Positions 9,806-17,943 of a stretch of 50,323 bases of DNA are shown piece after piece. This DNA comes from Rubrivivax sp. (GTDB taxonomy: Bacteria; Pseudomonadota; Gammaproteobacteria; Burkholderiales; Burkholderiaceae_C), in the NCBI GenBank assembly GCA_020852865.1, contig JADYZZ010000025.1, forward strand, positions 1 to 50,323, in the 5' to 3' direction. The stretch's first letter is position 1. Each line of letters starts with the position of its first letter. The notes under the pieces are model-generated. The model was not told where the DNA came from. It searched no databases and saw only the letters and a program-made list of their open reading frames with translations. The position numbers and the translations under genes are program-made.

Positions 9806-10585
9806 CTACGGCCGCGCGTCGGGTGCCGGCGTGCGCGCCAGCACCCACAGCTCGACCGCGGCGGCGCCGGCGCGCAGCAGCGCCGCGCTGGACTCGCGCG
9901 CGGTGGCGCCGGTGGTGAGCACGTCGTCGACGAGCGCGACGCGCCGGCCGGCCAGCGCCTGGCGTCCCGCCGGCGGCACGGTGAATGCGGCGCGCAGGTT
10001 GCGTTCGCGTTCGGCGCGCGTCAGCTCGGCCTGGTGCGCGGTGTCGATCGCGCGCGCGAGCAGCGCGCTGCGCGCCGGCAGCCCGAGCTCGCGGGCGACG
10101 CGCCGCGCCAGCTCCCAGGCCTGATTGAAGCCGCGCTCGGCCAGGCGCGCCCTCGCCAGCGGCACCGGCAGCACGAGCTCGGGCGCTGCGGCCGTGCTGG
10201 GCGCGAGTTCGGGCGCCGCCGCCGTGCGCTGCGCGAACTCGCGCGCCACCGCCTGCGCGAGCAGCGACGCCAGCGGCGAGGCGAGCTCCGGGTGCGCGCC
10301 GAACTTCCAGCGGCCGATGATCCCGTCCCAGGGGAATGCGTAGTCGAGCGCGACGATCGTGCGCGCAAAGGGCGGCGGTGCCTGCAGACACGAGCCGCAG
10401 GCGGCGAGCGCCGCGCCGGTGGCCAGTCCGCACCGGGTGCAGCGCGCGCGCTCGACCGCGAACTGCTCCCGACACGCCCGGCACAAGCGTTCCCAGCCCC
10501 AGCGCCGGCAGATCTCGCACTGCCCCGGCAAGACGCAGGCGACGCGCCGGGCCAACGCCATCGGTGCCGCGGCGCGTGCATCCAT
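9806..10585 (-). CDS. comF: ComF family phosphoribosyltransferase-like protein
   Basis: This 259-residue protein has an N-terminal zinc-finger-like part (CEICRRWGWERLCRACREQF, then CTRCGLATG and CGSCLQ) and a C-terminal PRTase domain with VALVDDVLTTGAT. This is the standard ComF layout. ComF is required for DNA uptake in several naturally competent bacteria, where it acts in the cytoplasm on incoming single strands; many genomes carry it without known competence. The frame is open upstream, but MDARAAAPMALARR at 10585 is the only start that leaves room for the divergent gene at 10608. The two start codons are only 22 nt apart. Confidence 0.9.
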   Translation of the reverse strand: MDARAAAPMALARRVACVLPGQCEICRRWGWERLCRACREQFAVERARCTRCGLATGAALAACGSCLQAPPPFARTIVALDYAFPWDGIIGRWKFGAHPELASPLASLLAQAVAREFAQRTAAAPELAPSTAAAPELVLPVPLARARLAERGFNQAWELARRVARELGLPARSALLARAIDTAHQAELTRAERERNLRAAFTVPPAGRQALAGRRVALVDDVLTTGATARESSAALLRAGAAAVELWVLARTPAPDARP

Positions 10586-10593
10586 CGGCTCAA

Positions 10594-10599
10594 TATACT
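10594..10599 (+). promoter_or_regulatory. -10 box (TATACT) immediately before the BioC-like gene
   Basis: TATACT lies eight bases before the ATG at 10608, in the 22-nt divergent gap. Transcription from it would start at or next to the start codon, giving a leaderless or nearly leaderless mRNA. Confidence 0.4.
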
Positions 10600-10607
10600 G
10601 CCCGCCC

Positions 10608-11558
10608 ATGGTCGACGACGAGCGCGAGCCGCCAGGCGCCGGCGCGCCGCCCGGGAACGCGCCGCGTCGCCTCGACCCCGTCGCACTGCGGCGCCTGCGC
10701 CAACGTCTGTGGCGCGCCGGCCGCGCGCCCTGGCTGCACGGCGAAGTGGCGCGACGCATGGCCGAGCGGCTGCCCGTCATCAAGCTGCGGCCGGCGCTGA
10801 TCGTCGACTGGTGGGCCCGGCTCGGCGACAGCGCCGAATGGCTCGACGCCGCCTACCCGCAGGCCCGTCGCCTCGCGCTCGAGCCCGACGGTGCACCTGC
10901 CCTGCCGCGGGAGCCGAGGCCGGCCTGGTGGTCGCCGGGGCGCTGGCGCGGCGGCACGCGCGCCGCACGCATCGAAGCGGTGGCGCAGTCGCTGCTGACC
11001 GATGGCCAGGCCGACCTGGTCTGGGCCAACATGGTGCTGCACGGCGCCGACGACCCCGCGGCCACGATGCGCAGCTGGCTGCGCGCGCTGGCGGTCGACG
11101 GTTTCCTGATGTTCTCGACGCTCGGCCCCGGTTCGCTGCCGCAGCTGCGCGCGCTGTACGCCGAGCGCGGCTGGCCGCCGCCGCACGCACCCTTCGTCGA
11201 CATGCACGACCTGGGCGACCTGCTCGTGGCGACGGGTTTCGCCGATCCGGTGATGGACCAGGAGACGATCACGCTCACCTGGCCCGACGCCGACGCGCTG
11301 CTGGCCGAACTGCGCACGCTCGGCGGCAACGCCGATCCGGACCGTTTCCGCGGCCTGCGCACGCCGCGCTGGCGCAGCGAACTGCACGATGCGCTGCAGC
11401 GCCGCGCCGACGCGACCGGCCGCATCGCGCTCGACTTCGAGCTCGTCTACGGCCACGCCTTCAAGCCGCCGCCGCGCGCGCGCGTGGCGGCGCAGACGAC
11501 GCTGGCGCTCGAGGATCTGCGCGCGATGGCGCGGGCCGGCCGACGCGGCGGCGCGTGA
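10608..11558 (+). CDS. BioC-like (malonyl-ACP O-methyltransferase family) protein
   Basis: This 316-residue protein resembles BioC-type class I methyltransferases of Burkholderiales in the DLVWANMVLHGADDPAATMR block (motif IV region), the DGFLMFSTLGPGSLPQLR segment and PFVDMHDLGDLLVATGFADPVMD. Real BioC methylates malonyl-ACP to start biotin assembly. Here the glycine-rich SAM motif I, normally D-L-G-x-G-x-G, is replaced by IVDWWARLGDS, so catalysis is uncertain. No other bio gene is nearby. It is divergent from comF. An early, membrane-related or regulatory role cannot be excluded. Confidence 0.72.
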   Translation: MVDDEREPPGAGAPPGNAPRRLDPVALRRLRQRLWRAGRAPWLHGEVARRMAERLPVIKLRPALIVDWWARLGDSAEWLDAAYPQARRLALEPDGAPALPREPRPAWWSPGRWRGGTRAARIEAVAQSLLTDGQADLVWANMVLHGADDPAATMRSWLRALAVDGFLMFSTLGPGSLPQLRALYAERGWPPPHAPFVDMHDLGDLLVATGFADPVMDQETITLTWPDADALLAELRTLGGNADPDRFRGLRTPRWRSELHDALQRRADATGRIALDFELVYGHAFKPPPRARVAAQTTLALEDLRAMARAGRRGGA

Positions 11559-11614
11559 CGCGACAGCGCCGCCTGCGCGTCGCCCCTGGCGCCGCCGCGT
11601 TTGACACCGACTTC

Positions 11615-11620
11615 TACAAT
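11615..11620 (+). promoter_or_regulatory. -10 box (TACAAT) just upstream of the SCO1 gene
   Basis: TACAAT ends eight bases before the ATG at 11629. A TTGACA lies at 11601-11606 but is only 8 nt away, so it cannot be the partner -35 of a standard promoter. A very short or absent 5' leader is implied. Confidence 0.4.
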
Positions 11621-11628
11621 CCGCACCC

Positions 11629-12306
11629 ATGGTCGCTGCCATTTCGTCCGAGACGCCCCGGCGCGCGCGCCACCCGGCTTGCGGTCGGCGGCGCGTGCTG
11701 GCCGCCGCGGCGGCGTCCGCGCTGGCCCTTGTGCTCGCGGCCTGCGAGCGCGCCCCCATGGGCGGCTTCGGCAGCGGCAGCAAGGGTTCGTTCGCCTCGA
11801 TCGACATCACCGGCGCCGACTACGCGCGCACGCTGCAACTCGCCGATGCCGCCGGCAAACCGCGGTCGCTCGACGAGTTCAAGGGCAAGGTCGCGGTGGT
11901 GTTCTTCGGCTACACGCAATGCCCGGACGTTTGTCCGACCACGATGACGGAACTGGCGTCGATCAAGAAGGCGCTCGGGCCCGACGGCGCGCGCGTGCAG
12001 CCGGTCTTCGTCACCGTCGACCCCGAACGCGACACGGCTGCGGTGCTCGCGGCCTACGTCGCCAGCTTCGGCCCCGACTTCGTCGCACTGCGCGGCGACG
12101 CCGAGCAGACGCAGGCCGCGGCCAAGGAGTTCAAGGTCTTCTACGCCAAGGTGCCGGGCAAGACCGAAGGCAGCTACACGATGGACCACACCGCCGGCAG
12201 CTATGTGTTCGACAAGCGCGGCCGCGTGCGCCTGTTCACGCGCTACGGCGCGCCGGCCGACGGCCTGCGGGCCGACCTGAAGCGGCTGCTCGACGAGAAG
12301 GACTGA
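11629..12306 (+). CDS. SCO1/SenC family copper chaperone lipoprotein
   Basis: SCO proteins deliver copper to, or reduce thiols of, the CuA site of cytochrome c oxidase on the outer face of the inner membrane. This 225-residue protein has a hydrophobic N-terminus ending in a lipobox with Cys39 (LVLAAC). A thioredoxin-like domain then carries the copper ligands Cys98 and Cys102 in CPDVCPTTM and His187 in YTMDHTAGSYV, plus FVTVDPERDT. It is a single gene converging on rpoH, and no oxidase genes are adjacent. All three metal ligands are intact. Confidence 0.94.
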   Translation: MVAAISSETPRRARHPACGRRRVLAAAAASALALVLAACERAPMGGFGSGSKGSFASIDITGADYARTLQLADAAGKPRSLDEFKGKVAVVFFGYTQCPDVCPTTMTELASIKKALGPDGARVQPVFVTVDPERDTAAVLAAYVASFGPDFVALRGDAEQTQAAAKEFKVFYAKVPGKTEGSYTMDHTAGSYVFDKRGRVRLFTRYGAPADGLRADLKRLLDEKD

Positions 12307-12311
12307 AACAG

Positions 12312-12331
12312 GGCGCGGCGCGCGCCGCGCC
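12312..12331. terminator. Perfect 20-bp palindrome between convergent SCO1 and rpoH genes
   Basis: GGCGCGGCGC followed by its exact reverse complement GCGCCGCGCC lies in the 39-nt gap between the two stop codons. It may act as a two-way hairpin terminator or pause site. It lacks T runs, so intrinsic termination is uncertain. Confidence 0.45.
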
Positions 12332-12345
12332 GGCGCGCCAGACGA

Positions 12346-13287
12346 TCAGGCCGCCTCGAGCACCTTGCGCATCTTCTTGAGCGCCGCCACCTCGATCTGG
12401 CGGATGCGCTCGGCGCTCACGCCGTACTCGGCCGCCAACTCGTGCAGCGTCATGCCGCCCGAGGCGTCGTCGTTCACGGCCAGCCAGCGCTGCTCGACGA
12501 TGCGGCGGCTGCGCGCGTCGAGCACCTCCAGCGCCTGGCCGATGCCGTCGGCGGCCAGCCAGTCGCGGTGCATGGCCTCCAGCCGCCGCGTCGGCTCGCT
12601 GTGGTCGTCGGCCAGATAGGCGATGGGTGCGAAGCTCTCCTCGCCGTCGTCGGCCTGCGGCTCGAGGGCGACATCGCCGCCGGCCAGACGCGTCTCCATC
12701 TCGATCACTTCGTCGGGCTTGACGCTCAGTTCGCGCGCGACGCGCGCCACCTCGGCCGGCGTGAGCGTGCTGCGATAAGTCTCGCCGTCGCTGCCGTCGG
12801 CGCCCTGCGCGTTCTTCAGGCTCGCCTTGAGCGAGCGCAGGTTGAAGAACAGCTTCCTCTGCGCCTTGGTCGTGGCCACCTTCACCAGGCGCCAGTTGCG
12901 CAGGATGTACTCGTGGATCTCGGCCTTGATCCAGTGCAGCGCATAACTCACCAGGCGCACGCCCTGCTCGGGGTCGAAGCGCTTGACAGCCTTCATCAGG
13001 CCGACGTTGCCTTCCTGGATCAGGTCGCCGTGCGGCAACCCGTAGCCGAGGTACTGCCGCGACACCGAAACCACCAGCCGCAGATGCGACAGCACCAGGC
13101 GTCCGGCTGCCTGAACGTCGCCCTCGTCGCGCAGCCGCCGCCCGAGCGCCGTCTCCTCGGCCTGGCTCAACATCGGCAGCCGGTTGACGGCGGCGATGTA
13201 GGCGTCCAGGTTGCCGAGCGATGGCACCAGCGACCAGGGGTCGCGCAGGGCGAGGGCGTTGGCGTGGCCGGCGACTTGTGCGTTCAT
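12346..13287 (-). CDS. rpoH: RNA polymerase sigma-32 (heat-shock sigma factor)
   Basis: This 313-residue sigma factor shows region 2 (LIQEGNVGLMKAVKRFDPEQ, then SYALHWIKAEIHEYILRNW), the RpoH-box QRKLFFNLR at about 143-151 that separates sigma-32 from other sigma factors, and a C-terminal helix-turn-helix LAAEYGVSAERIRQIE. It directs transcription of chaperone and protease genes after heat stress. I chose the ATG at 13287, with AAGGAT about ten bases upstream; a TTG at 13320 would add eleven residues. The promoter region carries a CIRCE operator, so HrcA probably represses it. Confidence 0.95.
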   Translation of the reverse strand: MNAQVAGHANALALRDPWSLVPSLGNLDAYIAAVNRLPMLSQAEETALGRRLRDEGDVQAAGRLVLSHLRLVVSVSRQYLGYGLPHGDLIQEGNVGLMKAVKRFDPEQGVRLVSYALHWIKAEIHEYILRNWRLVKVATTKAQRKLFFNLRSLKASLKNAQGADGSDGETYRSTLTPAEVARVARELSVKPDEVIEMETRLAGGDVALEPQADDGEESFAPIAYLADDHSEPTRRLEAMHRDWLAADGIGQALEVLDARSRRIVEQRWLAVNDDASGGMTLHELAAEYGVSAERIRQIEVAALKKMRKVLEAA

Positions 13288-13324
13288 GCGGATGAGGATC
13301 CTTGTTGCGGGTTCGGACAAGACA

Positions 13325-13354
13325 ATGCTAGCACTCAGGAGGGTAGAGTGCTAA
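13325..13354 (-). promoter_or_regulatory. Probable rpoH promoter: -35 TTAGCA, 18 nt, extended -10 TGCTAGCAT
   Basis: On the minus strand TTAGCA (13349-13354) and TAGCAT (13325-13330) are 18 nt apart, and TGC before the -10 makes it an extended -10. The start point would lie about 30 nt before the rpoH ATG. The CIRCE arms cover both boxes. Confidence 0.5.
13328..13354. promoter_or_regulatory. CIRCE operator (HrcA-binding site) upstream of rpoH
   Basis: The left arm CTAGCACTC (13328-13336), a 9-nt spacer and the right arm GAGTGCTAA (13346-13354) match the CIRCE consensus TTAGCACTC-N9-GAGTGCTAA at 17 of 18 arm positions, with the exact spacer length. It covers the likely -35 and -10 of rpoH, so HrcA binding would block transcription. 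This would couple the HrcA and sigma-32 heat-shock circuits. Confidence 0.92.
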
Positions 13355-13440
13355 TCGGCACGCGTGTTCCACTGCCAGCGGCTGCGCCGATCAGGAAATC
13401 AAGTGTGTCAATGCTCACATGCATTGAGTTCCTTCGTCGG

Positions 13441-16400
13441 TCACGATGTCCACTGCGTTTCGAGCCCCTCAAGCACCTCGTCGATCACCATGAGGAAGCG
13501 GTTGAGTTCGAGCGGCTTGGTCACGTAGTGCAGCGCACCGAGCGTCAGCGCCTGCTGCATGCGCGCGGCGGTGGCGTCGGCCGAGACCACGATCACCGGG
13601 ATGCCGGCCACGTCGTCGTCGTTCTTGAAGTGGCGCAGCAGCTCCAGGCCGCTGATGTCGGGCAGCTGCATGTCCAGCAGGATCAGGTCCGGGCGCTGGC
13701 GCCGCGCGGCCTGCAGCGCATCCAGGCCGAGCGTCGCCACCTCGAGGCGGATCTGCGGGCGCTGCAGCAGCAGGCCGCGCATGATCTCGGCGTTGGTCTC
13801 GTTGTCCTCGACGTAGAGCACGCGGCGCTGGCGGTAGCGCGCGCCCGGGCCCGCCGTCGGTGTCGGATCGGGCGCGTCGGCCGCGCTGTCGGGGCCCGCC
13901 GTCGGCAGCGTCAGCGTGAAGGTCGTGCCTGCGCCGGCGCGGCTGCGCACGGTCAGTTCGCCGCCCATCAGTTCGGTCAGGTGGCGGCTGATCACCAGGC
14001 CGATGCCGATGCCCTCGACGCCGCCCGCCTCGCGACCGAGGCGGTTGTAGGGCTGGAACAGCCCGGCGAGCTGGGTTTCCGTCATGCCGATGCCGCTGTC
14101 GGCCACCTCGAGCCGCAGCCGGCTGCCGTCGGCATCGGCGTGCGCGCGCAGCGTCACGCTGCCGCCCTCGCGGTTGTACTTGACCGCGTTGGACAGCAGG
14201 TTGGTCAGCACCTGCCGCAGCCGCGTCTCGTCGGCCAGCGCGGGCGGCAAGTCGGCGGCGAGTTCCTCGACGAACTGCAGCCCGCGCTGGGCAGCGGCGG
14301 CGGCCAGCAGCTCGCGGCAGCTGCCCGCCAGCGCCGCCAGATCGACCGCCGTGCGCGTGAGGCGCAGCGTGCCGGCCTCGATGCGGGCCAGATCGAGCGT
14401 CTCGTTGATCAGCTCGAGCAGATGCCAGCCGGCGCGCTGGATCTGCTGCGCCCAGTCGTGCTGGCGCGGCGCCAGCGGCGCCTCCTTGTCGAGCGCGAGC
14501 AGCTGTGCGAAGCCGATCATCGCGTTGAGCGGTGTGCGCAGCTCGTGGCTCATGCGCGAGAGGAACTCGCTCTTGGCGCGGCTGGCCGCCTCGGCGCGGG
14601 CCACGGCGCGCTCGGCCTCCTCCAGGCGCAGGTGCTCGCCGATGTCCTCCACCACCGCCACGGCGTGCGTGACGCCGCCGCTGTCGTCGCGCAACGGGCC
14701 GGCGACGATGCGTGCGGGCAGCGCGCTGCCGTCGGCGCGCACGAGACGCAGCTGGCGCCGCAGCAGTGCCCGGTGTCCCGCCACCAGCTCGCGGTAGTCC
14801 TGCCGCAGCGCGGCGCGGTCGTCCTCGTGCACCGTGCGCGCCATGATGCGGCCGCGCAGCGCGGCCGGCGCGATGCCGAGCATCGCGTACAGCCCGGGGT
14901 TGCCGTCGAGCAGCGCACCCTCGGGGTCGAGGAAGGCCACGCCGAGCGGTGTGTGGTTGAGGATGCTGCGCAGCCGTGCCTCGCTGTCGCGCAGCGCCTG
15001 CTCGACCTGCCGCCGTTCGCCGATCTCGCGCCGCTGCTCGGCCGTGGCAGCCTCCACGGCAAGCTCGGTACGCCGGGTGTGGCCGGTGACGGTGAGCAGC
15101 AGTGCGCCGAGCAAGGCCGTGGCCGCCAGCCCGGCCAGCGCCAGGAACCACAGGTCGGGCTTGGCCTGCTCGGGCGTGCCGGGCGCGAGGCGCACCTGCA
15201 GCTCGAGCGAGCGCCCGCCGAAGGCGATGGGGCGGCGTGCCCGCAGCGACGCCGGTGCGGCGGCGGCCGGGCAGGGCATGTTGCCGGCCAGGCGCACCCG
15301 CCCGGCCCCGGGGTCGGTGTCGAGCAGGCACCAGTGCAGCGCGTTGCCGCCCGCGGCCGCCACTTCGGTCGTGAAGGGCGCGAGGTCGGCGAGCAGGGCT
15401 TCGGTGCCGAGCGCGACGAAGACGACACCGACGAAGGCGCCGGCGCGCGCCGCGGCGTCTTGCGGCTCGCCGTCGTACAGCGCCTGGTACAGCACGATGC
15501 CCGTTTCGTCGCGGCTGGATTGCGTGAGTCCGAAGCCGGCGGTGGCCGCCGGCTGGCCGCTGTCGCGCGTGGCCAGGATCGCCGCACGGGCGGCCGGGAT
15601 CGACAGCGCGTTCACGCCCAGCGCGCCGGCGTTGCCGGCCAGCGGTTCGATGCGCCGCAGCACGACCGCCTCGCCGTCGGCCGCCAGCGCGCTGCCGCCG
15701 TCGCGCTGGAACACACGGAAGCCCGGGCTGCCCTCGGCGCGCGCGCGCGCCTCGTAGGCGGCCAGTCCGGCGCGCGGCACGCGTTCGCTGAAACCGAGCG
15801 CACGCGGCCGCCAGGGCTGCTGCAGCCACCAGGCCGAAGCGCTGTGCAGCGTGCGCTCCGAGGGCCGGCGGGTCGGCTCCGCGGCCAGGACCGCGGCGTG
15901 CAAGGCGTGCAGCGCGAACAGCGGCAACTGCAACCGTTCCTGCACTTCGAGCGCAAGCCGGTCGACGCGGTGCTCGAGGGCCTTGCGCTCGATGACATGC
16001 TCCTCGCGGTCGATGGCGACGATGGCCGCCGCGAGCAGTGCCAGCGCCACCAGCAGCGGCAGACTCAGGGTGCGCCGGCGCGCGCGCCAGTCCGCACGCG
16101 GCTGCCCGATCAGGGTCAGCACGAGCGGCGCGCCGATCAGCACACCCAGCGTGTCGCCCAGCCACCAGGTGACCCAGTTGTCGGGCGCGCGTGCGCCGTC
16201 CAGCACGCCGGCCAGCGTCAGCGCGAGCGTCGCCACGCTCGGGCTCAGCGTGCAGGCGGCTCCGGCGGCGAGCAGCGCGAAGCGCGCGATGTCGCGCGGC
16301 AGGTCCAGCACCAGCGGCGTGCCGGCATAGCGCCGCGCCAGCCAGGCGCCGAGCGCCGCCTGCGCGGCGGCGCCGATGCCGATGAGCAGCGGCACCCAAG

Positions 16401-16650
16401 CCAGCGCCAAGCCCTGCATGCCGCGCAGCCAGCCCAGCGAGGCGTTGGCGGCGAAGGCGCCCACCAGCACCCCGGGCAGGGCCGCACGTCCGTAGACGAT
16501 CACTGCGGCCAGCGCCAGCCCGGCCGCCGGATACAGCGGTGCGGCATAGCCCGGCGGTCCGGCCAGCAGCAGCGCGCCGAGCCCGAGCAGCGCGTAGGCC
16601 GCGGCGGTGGCGGCAGCCACCGCGAGATGCGGGCCGGCGCGGCGCAGCAC
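13441..16650 (-). CDS. Hybrid sensor histidine kinase: MASE1-like, periplasmic sensor, PAS, HisKA-HATPase, receiver
   Basis: This 1069-residue protein begins with several membrane helices (about 10-215, MASE1-like). A CHASE-like extracytoplasmic region follows (about 220-495), then a membrane helix (about 500-522), a PAS domain (about 555-680), HisKA with phospho-acceptor His702 in SHELRTPLN, and HATPase_c with N box LLSNAVKYN and G boxes DSGIGM and GIGIGL. It ends in a receiver domain with phospho-acceptor Asp993 (LILLDMQLPD) and Lys1045. It would autophosphorylate on an unknown signal. No separate response regulator gene is adjacent. The start is GTG at 16650, two bases after ychF, so it is probably cotranscribed with ychF. 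Confidence 0.9.
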   Translation of the reverse strand: MLRRAGPHLAVAAATAAAYALLGLGALLLAGPPGYAAPLYPAAGLALAAVIVYGRAALPGVLVGAFAANASLGWLRGMQGLALAWVPLLIGIGAAAQAALGAWLARRYAGTPLVLDLPRDIARFALLAAGAACTLSPSVATLALTLAGVLDGARAPDNWVTWWLGDTLGVLIGAPLVLTLIGQPRADWRARRRTLSLPLLVALALLAAAIVAIDREEHVIERKALEHRVDRLALEVQERLQLPLFALHALHAAVLAAEPTRRPSERTLHSASAWWLQQPWRPRALGFSERVPRAGLAAYEARARAEGSPGFRVFQRDGGSALAADGEAVVLRRIEPLAGNAGALGVNALSIPAARAAILATRDSGQPAATAGFGLTQSSRDETGIVLYQALYDGEPQDAAARAGAFVGVVFVALGTEALLADLAPFTTEVAAAGGNALHWCLLDTDPGAGRVRLAGNMPCPAAAAPASLRARRPIAFGGRSLELQVRLAPGTPEQAKPDLWFLALAGLAATALLGALLLTVTGHTRRTELAVEAATAEQRREIGERRQVEQALRDSEARLRSILNHTPLGVAFLDPEGALLDGNPGLYAMLGIAPAALRGRIMARTVHEDDRAALRQDYRELVAGHRALLRRQLRLVRADGSALPARIVAGPLRDDSGGVTHAVAVVEDIGEHLRLEEAERAVARAEAASRAKSEFLSRMSHELRTPLNAMIGFAQLLALDKEAPLAPRQHDWAQQIQRAGWHLLELINETLDLARIEAGTLRLTRTAVDLAALAGSCRELLAAAAAQRGLQFVEELAADLPPALADETRLRQVLTNLLSNAVKYNREGGSVTLRAHADADGSRLRLEVADSGIGMTETQLAGLFQPYNRLGREAGGVEGIGIGLVISRHLTELMGGELTVRSRAGAGTTFTLTLPTAGPDSAADAPDPTPTAGPGARYRQRRVLYVEDNETNAEIMRGLLLQRPQIRLEVATLGLDALQAARRQRPDLILLDMQLPDISGLELLRHFKNDDDVAGIPVIVVSADATAARMQQALTLGALHYVTKPLELNRFLMVIDEVLEGLETQWTS

Positions 16651-16652
16651 CT

Positions 16653-17762
16653 TCAGACGTTGAACAGGAAGTTCATCACGTCACCGTCGCGCACGACGTA
16701 GTCCTTGCCTTCGCTGCGCATCTTGCCGGCCTCGCGTGCGCCCTGCTCGCCGCCGCATGCAACGTAGTCGTCGTAGGCGATCGTCTGCGCCCGGATGAAG
16801 CCGCGCTCGAAGTCGGTGTGGATGACGCCGGCGGCCTGCGGCGCGGTGTCGCCGACGTGGATGGTCCAGGCGCGGACCTCCTTTTCCCCGGCGGTGAAAT
16901 AGGTCTGCAGCCCGAGCAGCGCGAAGGCGGCGCGGATCAGGCGCGCCAGCCCCGGCTCGTCCTGTCCCATCTCGTGCAGGAAGAGCAGCCGGTCGGCCTC
17001 GGACATGTCGGCCAGTTCGGCCTCGGTCTTGGCGCAGATCGCCACCACCGGCGCCTCGCCCTGGTCGCTGCGGTGCTGCTCGGCGTAGCCGCGCAGCCGC
17101 TCGAGCAGCGGATTGTTCTCGAAGCCGTCCTCGGCCACGTTGGCGACGAACATCTGCGGCTTGGCGGTGATCAGACACAGCGGTCGCAGCACCGCCAGTT
17201 CCTCCTTGCCGAAGGCGATGCTGCGCACCGGACGTGCGGCGTCGAGCGCGCTGCGGCACTTGTCGAGCACGTCGACCAGGCGCTGCGCCTCCTTGTCGCC
17301 GCCGGCGCGGGCCTGCTTGGTCCAGCGCGCCAGGCTCTTGTCCACCGTGGCCAGGTCGGCCAGGCACAGCTCGGTCTGGATGACCTCGATGTCGGCGATC
17401 GGGTCGACCCGCCCGGCCACGTGCACGACGTTCTCGTCCTCGAAGCAGCGCACGACGTTGACGATGGCGTCGGTCTCGCGGATGTGGCTGAGGAACTGGT
17501 TGCCCAGGCCCTCGCCGCGGCTGGCGCCGGCCACCAGCCCGGCGATGTCGACGAACTCGACGATCGCCGGCACCACCTTCTGCGGCTTGACGATCGCGGC
17601 CAGCCCGGCCAGCCGCGGGTCGGGCAGCTCGACGATGCCGACGTTGGGCTCGATCGTGCAGAACGGGTAGTTCTCGGCCGCGATGCCGGCCTTGGTGAGG
17701 GCGTTGAAGAGCGTGGACTTGCCGACGTTGGGCAGGCCCACGATGCCGCATTTGAGGCTCAT
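16653..17762 (-). CDS. ychF: Redox-regulated ATPase YchF
   Basis: YchF is a universally conserved Obg-family P-loop protein that hydrolyses ATP rather than GTP and associates with ribosomes; it is linked to oxidative stress responses. The 369 residues show the P-loop [15 protein letters not shown] near the start, the switch II region [17 protein letters not shown], and the C-terminal TGS-like domain ending [12 protein letters not shown]. The length is normal (about 363). It lies upstream of the histidine kinase with a 2-nt gap. Confidence 0.97.
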   Translation of the reverse strand: MSLKCGIVGLPNVGKSTLFNALTKAGIAAENYPFCTIEPNVGIVELPDPRLAGLAAIVKPQKVVPAIVEFVDIAGLVAGASRGEGLGNQFLSHIRETDAIVNVVRCFEDENVVHVAGRVDPIADIEVIQTELCLADLATVDKSLARWTKQARAGGDKEAQRLVDVLDKCRSALDAARPVRSIAFGKEELAVLRPLCLITAKPQMFVANVAEDGFENNPLLERLRGYAEQHRSDQGEAPVVAICAKTEAELADMSEADRLLFLHEMGQDEPGLARLIRAAFALLGLQTYFTAGEKEVRAWTIHVGDTAPQAAGVIHTDFERGFIRAQTIAYDDYVACGGEQGAREAGKMRSEGKDYVVRDGDVMNFLFNV

Positions 17763-17943
17763 GAGGGGGCTTTCGCGAAAGCGGGCGGCGGCGCGGCGGA
17801 CTTGCGCCGCGCGCGGGGCAGGCCGGCGATTCTGCTACAGCGCCGCGCCCCGGGGCGCGGCGGCTGCCGCGCTCCCGGGCCCATGCGGCGCTTGGCTCGA
17901 TACCGGCGGCGGGCGGGCGGCCGCGGCCCGGCCCTGCGGGCGC

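Noticed and set aside
11601..11620. TTGACA plus TACAAT as a complete sigma-70 promoter for the SCO1 gene
   Set aside because: The spacing is 8 nt rather than 16-18, so the two cannot form one standard promoter.
9176..11947. A 923-codon plus-strand frame covering trmL, comF and the BioC-like gene
   Set aside because: It crosses genes on both strands, lacks domains, and is explained by the same GC effect.
12442..16701. A 1419-codon open frame on the plus strand opposite rpoH and the histidine kinase
   Set aside because: Its product is low-complexity (Gln/Arg/Ala/Gly-rich) without domains and is the mirror of high-GC codon bias on the other strand, where the real genes have clear motifs.
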